From positions 4,390,026 through 4,454,025 of the forward strand of contig NC_066513.1 in NCBI RefSeq assembly GCF_024679095.1: a stretch of 64,000 bases of DNA, in the 5' to 3' direction. Below the pieces are notes generated by a model. It had not been told where the DNA came from, searched no databases, and saw only the letters and a program-made list of their open reading frames with translations. The DNA is from Eriocheir sinensis. Taxonomy: Eukaryota > Arthropoda > Malacostraca > Decapoda > Varunidae. Below are positions 33,514 to 45,184 of this stretch, piece by piece (positions within the stretch are counted from its first letter, which is position 1; every line of letters starts with the position of its first letter). The translations under genes were made by a program, and so were the position numbers.

Positions 33514-34690
33514 TTCCCCCAAGACTGGGTGGGATGGGGATCACCAACCCTGAGAAGCTGGCTGATAAGGAGAACCAAAACTCCATCAGCCTTACCAGGT
33601 CACTCATCAACAGGATCAGCGCTCAGGAGGCAGAGAGCGAGATAGACCAAACAGAAATATGATTAATTAAAAGAAAAATCTCAGAAGAAAGGCAACAGGC
33701 CCAAAAAGACGAGCTGGACCGTCTTACACACCACTTGTCCACAGAAATGGTTAGGAAAATACACACACCGCAGGAGGCAGGGGCCTCTAATTGGCTAACG
33801 TCATTACCAATCAGAGCAAAGGGCTTCAGCCTCGACAAACAAGAATTTGTCGACGCCGTTGCTCTGAGATATGGCTGGCCGATTGAGGGACTGCCTGATC
33901 TCTGTGCATGTGGATCACCAAATGATGTCACCCACACCATGACATGTAAAAAAGGAGGCTTCGTCTGTATTCGACACGATGAAGTGAGGGATCTGACAGC
34001 CAGCATGCTCGGGGAGGTATGCCAAGACGTCACTACCGAGCCGACACTGCTTCCCCTGGACGGCGAACACCTTCGGTACAGGACGGCCAATACCTCACAG
34101 GAGGCACGGGTTGATGTAAGTGCCCGCGGATTCTGGGTGCGCGGATAGCGGGCGTTCATGGACATCTGCATATTCGACTCGATGGCTGCCTGTCACCGTG
34201 AGCTGCCCCTGCAAGCCGCCCACCACAGGAACGAGCAGGAGAAGACAAGGGCATACGGTGAAAGAATCCAACATGTGGATCAGGGCAGCTTCACCCCCCT
34301 CGTCTTCACCACATCCGGCGGGATGGGTCCCAGGGCCCAATGCTTCTACGCACGCCTCGCGGAACTAATCTCAGAAAAGAAGCATCAGCCAAGGAGCCAC
34401 GTTGTCGCCTGGATGAGGTGTCGCCTCTCGTTCTCCCTGTTCAGGTCGGCCATCCTATGTCTCAGGGGCACCAGACACTCTGGCCCAAAAGCCACCAACA
34501 TCTCCAATATGGACTATGAAGCCACAGTGGTGGAGAGTGACATTAGGGTGGGTCAGGAGTGAATTGAGTAGGGAAGGAGAGGGGGATCTGGACGTAATAG
34601 ATGATAGGTGATTTAGTACTAGGTAGTATTAGTGATATGGTTGGATGCCACAGTTATTAGCGAACAGAGCTGGGGCTAATGACCTCCAAG
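33514..34690 (+). pseudogene. RLE-type retrotransposon copy 0 (C-terminal endonuclease part)
   Basis: A + strand, 5'-truncated copy of the family at 36040 and 39650. It begins with PKTGWDGDHQP-type sequence in a frame reading GGMGITNPEKLADKE. It keeps a CCHC finger (CACGSPNDVTHTMTC), RHDEVRDLTASML, RVDVSARGFW, FMDICIFDSMAACHR and YGERIQHVDQGSFTPLVF. A stop TAG at 34146 replaces a Gln codon, and TGA at 33660 is another break. The 3' end shows GCCACAGTTATTAGCG-like sequence shared with copy 2. Confidence 0.82.
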
Positions 34691-34851
34691 CTATGGAGCC
34701 CTCCATGATTATGTGTCAGGAAAATAAACATGGGTGGAGGTATCATTTATGTAGTAGAAAAAAAAAGTAGTAATAGTAGTAGTAGTAGTAGTAGTAGTAG
34801 TATAATTTATGTATTATTATTATTATTATTATAATTATAATTATAATTATA

Positions 34852-34884
<33 letters not shown>

Positions 34885-34888
34885 AATT

Positions 34889-34934
<46 letters not shown>

Positions 34935-35022
34935 CAGTAGTAGTAGTAGTAGTAGTAGTAGTAGCCGTAGTAACATTAGTAGTGGAAGTGGTAGTAGTGG
35001 TATTATTATTATTATTATTATG

Positions 35023-35068
<46 letters not shown>

Positions 35069-35105
35069 GTAGTAGTAGTAGTAGTAACAGTAGTAGTAGT
35101 AGCGT
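34691..35105. repeat. A run, (GTA)n and (ATT)n arrays
   Basis: A run at 34758-34766, GTA array to 34802, then alternating ATT, TAA and AGT trinucleotides to about 35103. Confidence 0.9.
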
Positions 35106-35860
35106 AGGGAGGGGACGTGCTGTGATTTGCTCCGTTGTTTTGTGTTAATAAGTTAGGTTCTACAGCCGATACCGCCTTGGATTGTATACCTTCATACGCG
35201 TGAACGTGCAGTGAACGTAACGAAGTATAGTGCAGTTTGGTGCCATTGACGATGCAGGTGTTAATTATGAATTACTGCTTTTTGAGAGAGGCCGTGTGCT
35301 GGCCGGCAGTTTGAAAAACACTGGTGTAACGATACATATTCGGTCAGTGGTTACGGAAGAAGGCCCACGTGGAAAATTGGAAGGCAGAGCTGAGGGAAAG
35401 GAGGGAAAGAGGGAGAGAGGGGAAGGGAGGGAAAGAAAGAAAGAGGAGAAGAAGGGGAGACAGTGGGAGAGGAGGAGGAGAAGGGGGAGTGAGAGTAGAG
35501 AGGGGAGAGGGAGAGGGAGAGAGAAGGGAGAGAGAAGAGAGAGCAAGTTATAGTTTTTCCATGTACATCATCCAATATATTTTCTCAGTATGTCAAATAG
35601 TTTAATTGTCAGTGATTTATAGGGGAGTGGTGAGTTCTGGCTACCCACCCCCACCCCCTAACGCTACCCACGCACATCCCCTCACTTCCCGTGTCCCGGC
35701 TAACCCCGCCCCGCTGCCCAGTAACTTCCCACCCCCGCCTGAGGGCCATAAAACACAGAGTATCTGACTCGGGGAACAGCTGGTAATGATATCATAACTA
35801 CTACTACTACTACTCAACTCAAATGTGTAGGGTCAGGTGCATTAGTAAGATTGTAAAGTG
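35106..35860. other. No gene; purine-rich and C-rich tracts
   Basis: Purine-rich from 35375 to 35550, C-rich at 35640-35740. No credible frame. Confidence 0.6.
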
Positions 35861-38800
35861 TTGGCGAGCAGCAATGGTAGTGGAAAAAGAAACAATCCTT
35901 CTAGTATTACCGTAAAGGCAGAGTAAGCATATGTAAGTGTATGTCTGTGTGTATGTATATGGGGGGAGACAAGAGTCAAAGTGGGGTTTGCTACTATTGC
36001 TCTATTCATGACCATAAATAGCAACTAAGATACACTATCATGCATAATGGCACCGAAATGGAGCTCCCTCAATGTTGCATTTGTTCGTCTCGAAATCAAA
36101 ACTGTGTTCAGTGCTCGTGCGTAAGACGAGGCCAGCTCTGTGTGAACTGTAAGAGAGGTGGAGATTGTCGAAACCCAAACAATCAACGGCAGGATGTGGA
36201 AAATGGTGAGCAACCAGAAGTGGTGCTGGGTGGACAGGCCGATGAAGACGCTGGAGATGATCAGGTGGAGGGGGGTGCAGGTGGCGAGAGACAAGGGCAG
36301 GGTGACCAGGGTGAGGACGCCTCGCGCGAGCTCCGCTTCTGGCAGAGGTGGACACTCGAGGAGACAGAGGAGTGGGTGCGAGACGTTTACAATCATGTGG
36401 TAACGTTTTCTCCCAATAACGTATTTGAGGCCCCGAGATGTAACGCCACCAAAACCTTGATAGAGGAGAAAACCTACCTCATTAGAGCGTACAACAACTC
36501 CACGCAAATCGCCCCCTACGCTTTAAAGATTCTGGCCATACTACCGCACCTCATACGCCAACGGACTCACAAAAAGTCGAAACAATCTGAGGACGTGAAG
36601 GCGGTACAAAGAAGAATGGAGCTGTGGAGGAAAGGGGACGTCCGGAAGCTACTTGACGAGGCTAAAACACTGCAGGAGAGACTACGCAGACGTAACATTC
36701 GCAAGAATGACAGTAACGACAGGGCTAGAAACTTTGCTGCCAAGATGAGACAAGGCAAAGTGGCCATGGCAAATAGGTCACTGTCAATAGAAGATGAGGC
36801 AGCGGGAGTCCTTTCCATGACGGAAAAGACACGCCAGACCCTTAAGGACAAGCATCCAGATGCTAGACCTGCACACCCAGAAATGAAGTTCCTTGGTGAC
36901 TACACCCCACCGCATCGAGTTGTCTTCGACCGTATCAGCGGTGACGTGATCTGGAAGCATGCCCTTCACACGCAGGGAGCGGCTGGACCATCAGGCTTGG
37001 ATGCCAAGGGGTGGAAATACCTCCTCAGTAAGAACATCTTTGGTAATCCAGCTGTGGATCTTCGCGACGCAATAGCCGCCCTAGCAAGAAAATCGGGGTC
37101 AGAGAATTGCCAACACCTCGAGCCTTTGATGGCCTGCCGGCCCATCCCGCTGGATAAAAAAACAGGCTGTCGCCCCATCGGGATGGGGGGAGGTGCTCAG
37201 GAGGATCATAGGCAAGGCTGTCATGGAGGTGGTGAAGGACGACGTGAGGAAGGCGGTGGGAAACCTCCAAGTGTGTGCGGGTCAGCAGGCTGGGTGTGAA
37301 GCTGCCATTCACGCCGTCAGGAAAATGTTCGAAGACACAGAATGCGAGGCGGTGCTGATGGTGGACGCTGTTAATGCGTTCAACAACATCAATAGGGAAA
37401 CAGCACTGCACAACATCAAAATCAAATGCCCTATATTCGCCCAATATATTGAAAATACATACAAGGAACCTGCCAGACTGTTCATCAGCAGTCATAATGA
37501 CCAACGACTTGGAGACCCGATGGCCATACAATCCTCAGAGGGCACCACCCAGGGCGACCCAGTGGCCATGGCAATGTTTGCCCTGGGAATGATGAAGCTG
37601 CAGGACATCATCCGCCATGAAAACACCAACGTCAAACAGGTGGCGTATGCGGATGACCTCACCAGGGTAGGAAAGTCTGCAGACCTCAGGAAATGGTGGG
37701 ACCTCGTCAAAGAACACGGCCCTAAAATAGGGTACCGTCCCAACGTCACGGAGTCTGTGGTGATTGTAAAACCAAAGGCATACGATCGGGCCAAAACCGC
37801 ATTCCAGGGCAGTAACGTGAAGCTGTCAGTGACTGGCGAAAGACACCTCGGGGCAGTCATTGGAACAGCTGAATTCAGAACCGAATATGTGAAAACAGCT
37901 GTAAAGCGCTGGGAGTCCGAACTGCAGAGGCTGAGCGAGATCGCCAAAACAGAGGTGCAGGCAGCCTACGCAGCATTTACGTACGGTGTCAAGCATAAAT
38001 GGAACTACCTCATGAGGACAGTTCCTGATGTTGCTCCGTTACTAAAACCTCTGGAAAATGCTATCAGAAACACCTTCATACCGGCGATAGCAAATGGGAG
38101 ATGTCCCAGTGACCAGGAGAGAAGATTGCTGGAGTTGCCGCCAAGAATGAGTGGGCTCGGCATCACCAACCCGCAAAATCTGGCAGAGTCTTAATTCGGG
38201 AACTCACTCCGAATCAGAGTCTCCTTGGCCGGATATATTATCAACCAAAATGAAAGGGAAGAAGACAACCCTCAAGATATTAGGTCACTAAGGAATGAAA
38301 TCTCCATAAACAGAAAAGAAAAACAGAGAGACACTCTGAGTGACCTAATGAGAGAACTCCCAGAAGATACAAGGAGGAGGACAGATATTGCACAGGAAGT
38401 GGGCGCTTCACACTAACTATCAGGGCAAAAGACTTCAACTTAAACAAAAAAGAATTCACTGATGCCCTTGCCCTGAGGTATGGCTGGCCAGTGGATGGGC
38501 TCCCAAACATGTGTAACTGTGGCTCACCCTTCAACCAAAACCATGCCATGACATGCAAGAGAGGAGGTTTCGTCTGCATGAGACATGATGAAGTGAGAGA
38601 CGTGACAGCTGAAATGCTGAAAGAAGTCTGTCACGACGTGACTGTGGAACCCATGCTGCTCCCTCTGCCAGGCGAACACCTCGCCAGACGCACCGCTAAT
38701 GTTTCGAACGAAGCACGAGTGGATGTTAGCTCCAGAGGGTTTGGGACTCGTGGACAAAGGGCATATTTTGACATAAGAATCTTTGATCCCATGGCCCATT

Positions 38801-38974
38801 GCCACAGAGACCTGACCCTTGATGCAGCCCACAGAAAAAAAACGAACAAGAACAGAGCATATGAAGAAAGAATACAGAATGTGGACCAGGGCTCCTTCAC
38901 CCCGGTAGTATTCACGACGTCAGGAGGGATGGGACCAAGGGCGCAGAGCTTCTACGCAAGACTTGCCGAAACAC
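35861..38974 (+). mobile_element. RLE-type retrotransposon copy 1
   Basis: Shares its 5' leader (from about 35861) and coding region with copy 2, with about 95% identity by eye. The 3' part is lost after the AETL codons near 38974, where copy 2 continues for about 250 bp. It is oriented in direct repeat with copy 2. Confidence 0.88.
36040..38974 (+). pseudogene. RT + PD-(D/E)XK endonuclease protein, copy 1, frameshifted
   Basis: Starts at ATG 36040. N-terminal Cys cluster: CCICSSRNQNCVQCSCVRRG, then CVNCKRGGDCRN. A long helical middle follows. The RT has CRPIPLDKKTGCRPIGMG, LMVDAVNAFNNINRE (motif A), SSEGTTQGDPVAMAMFALG (motif B), VAYADDLTRVG (motif C) and GPKIGYRPN. The C-terminus has CNCGSPFNQNHAMTC, RVDVSSRGFG, YFDIRIFDPMAHCHR and DAAHRKK. 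One extra G in the run at 37185-37190 (6 G against 5 in copy 2) shifts the frame. TAA at 38192-38194 replaces a Glu codon, and a short deletion lies near 38410. Non-functional. Confidence 0.85.
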
Positions 38975-39068
38975 TGTCAAAACTACTGCTTACATTGTTA
39001 TTGACGTTAGTGTCATTAATATACTTTTAATACTTTGTTTACTTCTGTTCTGATGCAATTACAATTAT

Positions 39069-39141
<73 letters not shown>

Positions 39142-39323
39142 TCACACCGACCTCTCCTGTCTCTTCTCCACACACCCTCTCTTCACACTCTACGCCCCTA
39201 CCCCCGGCCCCCTCGCTCCCCACACCGCACCAACCGCCCCTTGGTTACGCTAACCTCTGTAACCTCGATGCCATACTGACACTAACAAATTTCTCCACAC
39301 AGCACTAATAATATATCCATCCC

Positions 39324-39412
<89 letters not shown>

Positions 39413-39469
39413 TTTGAAAACAATGTGTCAGCCTATTGTATTAATTATAAACCTATCTATATATCTAAG
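38975..39469. repeat. Two (CT)n arrays, no gene
   Basis: CT arrays at 39072-39139 and 39327-39408 separate the two RLE copies. The sequence between them is C/T-rich. Confidence 0.9.
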
Positions 39470-39649
39470 TGGTGGCGAGGAGCAATGGTAGTGAAAAATA
39501 AACAATCATTCTAGTATTACCGTAAAGGCAGAGTAAGCATATGTAAGTGTATGTCTGTGTGCAGGTATATGGGGGGAGACAAGGGTCAAAGTGGGATCTA
39601 CTACTATTGCTCTATTCATCACCATAAATAGCATCTAAGATACACTAGC

Positions 39650-42600
39650 ATGCATAATGGCACCGAAATGGAGCCCCCTCAATGTTGCATTTGTTCGTCT
39701 CGAAATCAAAACTGTGTTCAGTGCTCGTGCGTAAGACGAGGCCAGCCCTGTGTGAAATGTAAGAGAGATGGAGATTGTCGAAACCCAAACAATCAAGGGC
39801 AGGATGTGGAAAATGGTGAGCAACCAGAAGTGGTGCTGGGTGGACAGGCCGATGAAGACGCTGGAGATGATCAGGTGGAGGGGGGTGCAGGTGGCGAGAG
39901 ACAAGGGCAGGGTGACCAGGGTGAGGACGCCTCGCGCGAGCTCCGCTTCTGGCAGAGGTGGACACTCGAGGAGACAGAGGAGTGGGTGCGAGACGCTTAC
40001 AATCATGTGGTAACGTTTTCTCCCAATAACGTATTTGAGGCCCCGAGATGTAACGCCACCAAAACCTTGATAGAGGAGAAAACCTACCTCATTAGAGCGT
40101 ACAACAACTCCACGCAAATCGCCCCCTACGCTTTAAAGATTCTGGCCATACTACCGCACCTCATATGCCAACGGACTCACAAAAAGTCGAAACAATCTGA
40201 GGACGTGAAGGCGGTACAAAGAAGAATGGAGCTGTGGAGGAAAGGGGACGTCCGGAAGCTACTTGACGAGGCTAAAACACTGCAGGAGAGACTACGCAGA
40301 CGTAACATTCGCAAGAATGACAGAAACGACAGGGCTAGAAACTTTGCTGACAAGATGAGACAAGGCAAAGTGGCCATGGCAACTAGATCACTGTCAATAG
40401 AAGATAAGGGAGCAGGAGTCCTTCCCATGACGGAAGAGACACGCCAGATCCTTAAGGACAAGCATCCAGATGCTAGACCTGCACACCCAGAAATGAAGTT
40501 CCTTGGGGACTACACCCCGCCGCATCGAGTTGTCTTCGACCATATCAGCGGTGACGTGATCTGGAAGCACGCCCTTCACACGCAGGGAGCGGCTGGACCA
40601 TCAGGCCTGGATGCCAAGGGGTGGAAACACCTCCTCAGTAAGAACATCTTTGGTAATCCAGCTGTGGATCTTCGCGACGCAATAGCCGCCCTAGCAAGAA
40701 AATTGGCGTCAGAGAATTGCCAACACCTCGAGCCTTTGATGGCCTGCCGGCCCATCCCGCTGGATAAAAAAACAGGCTGTCGCCCCATCGGGATGGGGGA
40801 GGTGCTCAGGAGGATCATAGGCATGGGTGTCATGGAGGTGGTGAAGGACGACGTGAGGAAGGCGGTGGGAAACCTCCAAGTGTGTGCGGGTCAGCAGGCT
40901 GGGTGTGAAGCTGCCATTCACGCCGTCAGGAAAATGTTCGAAGACACAGAATGCGAGGCGGTGCTGATGGTGGACGCTGCAAATGCGTTCAACAACATCA
41001 ATAGGGAAACAACACTGCACAACACCAAAATCAAGTGCCCTATATTCGCCCGATATATTGAAAATACATACAAGGAACCTGCCAGACTGTTCATCAGCAG
41101 TCATAATGACCAACGACTTGGAGACCCGATGGCCATACAATCCTCAGAGGGCACCACCCAGGGGTACCCAGTGGCCATGGCAATGTTTGCCCTGGGAATG
41201 ATGAAGCTGCAGGACATCATCCGCCATGAAAACACGAACGTTAAACAGGTGGCGTATGCGGATGACCTCACCAGGGTAGGAAAGTCTGCAGACCTCAGGA
41301 AATGGTGGGATCTCGTCAATGAACACGGCCCTAAAATAGGGTACCGTCCCAACGCCACGAAGTCTGTGGTGATTGTAAAACCAGAGGCATACTCCTTTAA
41401 CCTCTGTTCGGGAGCAGTGAGTAGCGGGCCTTTTTTTCTTTTTTTTTCTTTGCGCCCTTGAGCTGTCTCCTTAGCTGTAAAAAAAAAAAAAAAAAAAAAA
41501 ATACGATCGGGCCAAAACAGCATTCCAGGGCAGTAACGTGAAGCTGTCAGTGACTGGCGAAAGACACCTCGGGGCAGTCATTGGAACAGCTGAATACAGA
41601 ACCGAATATGTGAAAACAGCTATAAAGCGCTGGGAATCCGAACTGCAGAGGCTGAGGGAGATCGCCAAAACAGAACCACAGGCAACCTACGCAGCATTTA
41701 CGTACGGTGTCAAGCATAAATGGAACTACCTCATAAGGACAGTTCCTGATGTTGCTCCGTCACTAAATCCTCTGGAAGATGCTATCAGAAATACCTTCAT
41801 ACCGGCGATAGCAAATGGGAGATGTCCCAGTGACCAGGAGAGAAGATTGCTGGAGTTGCCGCCAAGAATGGGTGGGCTCGGCATCACCAACCCGCAAAAT
41901 CTGGCTGAGTCTGAATTCGGGAACTCAATCCGAATCACAGCCTCCTTGACCGGATATATTACCAATCAAAATGAAAGGGAAGAAGACAACCCTCAAGATA
42001 TTAGGTCACTAAGGGATGAAATCTCCATAAACAGAGAAGAAAAACAGAGAGGCACTCTGAGTGGCCTAATGAGAGAACTCCCAGACGACACAAGGAGGAG
42101 GACAGATATTGCACAGGAAGTGGGCGCTTCAAACTGGCTAACCACACTACCTATCAGGGCAAAAGGCTTCAACTTAAACAAAAAAGAATTCACTGATGCC
42201 CTTGCCCTGAGGTATGGCTGGCCAGTGGATGGGTTCCCAAACATGTGTAACTGTGGCTCACCCTTCAACCAAAATCATGCCATGACATGCAAGAGAGGAG
42301 GTTTCGTCTGCATGAGACATAATGAAGTAAGAGATGTAACAGCTCAGATGCTGAAAGAAGTCTGCCACGACGTGACTGTGGAACCCATGCTGCTCCCTCT
42401 GCAAGGCGAACACCTCGCCAGACGCACCGCTAACGTTTCGAACGAAGGACGAGTGGATGTTAGCGTCAGAGGGTTTTGGACTCGTGGACAAAGGGCATAT
42501 TTTGACATAAGGATCTTTGATCCCATGGCCCATTGCCACAGAGACCTGACCCTTGATGCAGCCCACAGAAGAAACAAACAGGAGAAGAACAGGGCTCCTT

Positions 42601-42871
42601 CACCCCGGTAGTATTCACGACGGCAGGAGGGATGGGACCAAGGGCGCAGAGCTTCTACGCAAGACTCGCCGAAACACTGGCGGATAAGAAACAGCAGCCA
42701 AGAAGCAGTGTGGTCGCCTGGATGAGATGCAGGCTGTCCTTCTCCCGCCTGAGGTCAGCCTTTTTCTGCCTGAGAGGAACCAGGTCACCTGCACCCAAAA
42801 CCACCAGCATTGCCGACCTGGACTTTGAGGCGACGGTGGTTGATAGTCGTATCAACCACAAGCTCTGTTAG
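39650..42871 (+). pseudogene. RT + PD-(D/E)XK endonuclease protein, copy 2, interrupted
   Basis: The first 603 codons are open from ATG 39650: Cys cluster CCICSSRNQNCVQCSCVRRG, a charged helical region, RT motif A LMVDAANAFNNINRE, motif B TTQGYPVAMAMFALG (Gly-Tyr where copy 1 has Gly-Asp), and motif C VAYADDLTRVG. The poly-A insertion at 41393 ends the frame. It resumes at about 41505 (SVTGERHLGAVIG) and runs through the CCHC finger CNCGSPFNQNHAMTC, RVDVSVRGFW, YFDIRIFDP and LDAAHRR. A deletion of about 34 bp near 42595, with CAG microhomology, shifts the frame again. The end carries SSVVAWMRCRLSFSRLRSAF. The C-terminal D...FDIRI...AHR..K pattern fits a PD-(D/E)XK nuclease. Confidence 0.85.
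41393..41504 (+). mobile_element. Short poly-A-tailed insertion (LINE/SINE 3' end)
   Basis: About 112 bp ending in 23 A. It splits GGCATAC|GATCGGGCC, which is continuous in copy 1 (37788 region). ATAC or TAC is repeated at the right edge, so a 3-4 bp target duplication is possible. It contains GCAGTGAGTAGCGGGCC and GCCCTTGAGCTGTCTCC. Probably the 3' end of an element transcript inserted after severe 5' truncation. Confidence 0.8.
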
Positions 42872-43029
42872 CTTAAAAGTAATATGTTTAGTAAGGTCTG
42901 TAATATTAAATAAAGAAGGTTGTCGGCCACAGTCATTGACGGGGTGGGGCCAATGAATTGCTTTGTGAAAGGATATGAGAGAATATACCGCTCACAACGC
43001 AACTCTAATAGATGGAGGCCCGTAGTAGT

Positions 43030-44130
43030 AAAAAAAAAAAAAGTAGTAGTAGTAGTAGTAGTAGTAGCGGTAATGATATATACAGGAGTGGAAGTGTGTG
43101 TCGGCGGGTTCAGGGTGATAACAGTGGCTGTGGTGTTGATGGACGTCGTGGTGGTGAGGATGTAGGGGGAGGGGGGAGGAGGTCAGTGGTGGTGGGGGGC
43201 AGTGGTGATGGGGGCAGCTGTGGTTGTGGAGGGTGTGGCAATGGTGGTGGTGGTGACGGTGGGGGGTGGTAGTGGTGGTTGTGGTGGTGGTGGTGGTTTT
43301 GATGGTGTTGGTGTTGTTGGTGGTGGTGATGGTAGTGGTGGTGGTGGTGTTGATGGTGTTTGTGTTGGTGGTGGTGATGGTAGTGGTGCTGGTGGTGTTG
43401 ATGGTGATGGTGGTAGTGGGGGTGATGATGGTGATGGTGTTGGTGGCGGTGGTAGTGGTATTGATGGTGTTGATGATGATGATGGTGATGGTGGTGGTGG
43501 TGTTGATGGTGTCGATGATGATGAAGATTGTGGTGGTGGTGATGGTGGTGGTGATGGTGGTGGTGGTGGTGTTGACTGTTGATGATGATGATGGTGGTGG
43601 TGGTGGTTGTGGTGGTGGTGATGATGGTGGTGGTGTTGATGATGGTGTTGTTGATGATGATGATGATGGTAGTGTGATGATGATGGTGGTGGGGGTGGTG
43701 GTAATGATGGTGGTGATGGTGTTGATGATGATGATGGTAGTATGATGATGATGGTGGTGGTGGTGGTGGTGGTGATGATGATGGTGGTGGTGATGGTGTT
43801 GATGATGGTGTTGTTGATGATGATGATGGTGGTGGGGGTGGTGGTAATGATGGTGGTGATGGTGTTGATGATGATGATGGTAGTATGATGATGGTGGTGG
43901 TGGTGGTGGTGGTGGTGATGATGGTGGTGGTGGTGCTGATGGTGTTGATGATGGTGTTGTTGATGATGATGGTAGTGTGTTGATGATGGTGGTGGGGGTG
44001 GGGGTGATGATGATGGTGGTGGTGGTAATGGTGATGTCGATGATGATGCTCTTGATGATGGTGGTGGTGGTGGTGGTGGTGGTGGTGTTGTTGATGATGA
44101 TAATAGTAGTGTGATGATCATGGTTGTTGT
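43030..44130. repeat. A run, (GTA)n, then long GGT/GAT trinucleotide array
   Basis: A run 43030-43042 and GTA to 43067, then from about 43090 a 1-kb imperfect array of GGT, GAT and GTT triplets. Gly-, Val- and His-rich frames here are artefacts. Confidence 0.93.
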
Positions 44131-44211
44131 TGTTGATATTGCCTCTTTTGAGGTAAAGAGACACGGGCTAACCTATGAGCCCGTCAGTGAAGAGCAGTAA
44201 ATTACGGGAAC

Positions 44212-45184
44212 TCAGCGCGGTGGAGGATAATTTTTGCAGAGGGCAAGAAGTGACTCAGTCCTCGACGAGGCGACGACTGTTGCAGTTTTTTTCTGTATCT
44301 GATGCATTTTGGTCTTGAGGGTAATTGCGGAGATGCTGCGTGACTGGGCATCGGAGCAGATAGTGGAGAAGAGGTTCATGGTCCTCCTCACGACAGTGCT
44401 CACAAGGTTCAGGGCGGTCATAAATTTGTGATGCACACAGAAATCCGAGCCGCAGCCTGTGTAGGTGGTGGACAAGGTGCGGAGCTGTTCTGGGAGGGAG
44501 GACTAAAGGCTCTTGTTTGGTGGCTGTTGTGTAGTAAGTGGCGGAGCGAGAGCATGTGGCAACGTGATCCTTCAAGTCAAGTGTGATGGACCGAAAGGCT
44601 GCTGCATTGACCTGAGATTTTATCTGAGCCAGACTGAGATGAGTAGTGATATCTGGATCTGTGCGCTGCGTTGCACTACGAGCGGCACTATCAGCTCTCT
44701 CGTTGCCCAAGATGCCCACATGGCCAGGCACCCAGTGTAGCTTGATAGTGTTGTTCGCCATGCTGAGTGTGTGCATCTCTTTTTGGATGGAGGTAAGGAG
44801 ATGCACGTTATCTGCAAAGTTTGTTTGTCTGAGTGCTTTCAAGGCAGAGAGTGAGTCGCTGTGCAGCACAATAGTGGTGACATGTGTGTTGTTGGCGTGC
44901 CGAAGGGCTTGGTGAATTGCTATGAGCTCAGCCTGGAAGATGGACGTGCCCGTGCTGAGCCTGAAGGCATGCGTGTGGTTGCCGCACACAAACGCACCTC
45001 CAGCAGCACCCTTCTCATCTACTGAACCATCAGTGTAATAGTGTAAGGAATGAGAGGTGGAGAGGCTAGCAGTCTGCTCAAGGCTCTCTTGGTGGAGAAG
45101 GACTGCGAATGCTGCCCTTGGGCGACGGCTGCGTGGCAGGATGAACTCACAAAGTGGAGGGGCCCAAGGAGGGGGTGGCCTTTC
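44212..45184 (-). pseudogene. Element K RNase H and C-terminal zinc region
   Basis: An open frame with PPPPWAPPLCEFILPRSRR, then RNase H: LHYYTDGSVDEKGAAGG, FQAELIAIHQALR, LHSDSLSALKAL and WVPGHVGILGNERADSAAR. All four acidic positions are kept. It ends with PCEHCREEDHEPLLHYLLRCP. The frame upstream of about 45184 belongs to the inserted element's 3' UTR, so the apparent N-terminus in that frame is false. A frame change near 44255 gives two alternative C-termini. Confidence 0.82.

Larger units (their letters stand above)
39470..42960 (+). mobile_element. RLE-type retrotransposon copy 2 (nearly complete)
   Basis: Leader from about 39470, coding region 39650-42871, 3' UTR to about 42960. It contains a small poly-A-tailed insertion at 41393-41504. 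Structure: N-terminal Cys cluster, central RT, C-terminal CCHC finger and restriction-like endonuclease, with no APE domain. This is the architecture of the RLE group (R2-like order), but the clade is not assigned. Confidence 0.85.

Noticed and set aside
43090..44164. His/Pro/Thr-rich minus-strand ORFs of 300-390 codons
   Set aside because: Translation of a GGT/GAT trinucleotide array in several frames.
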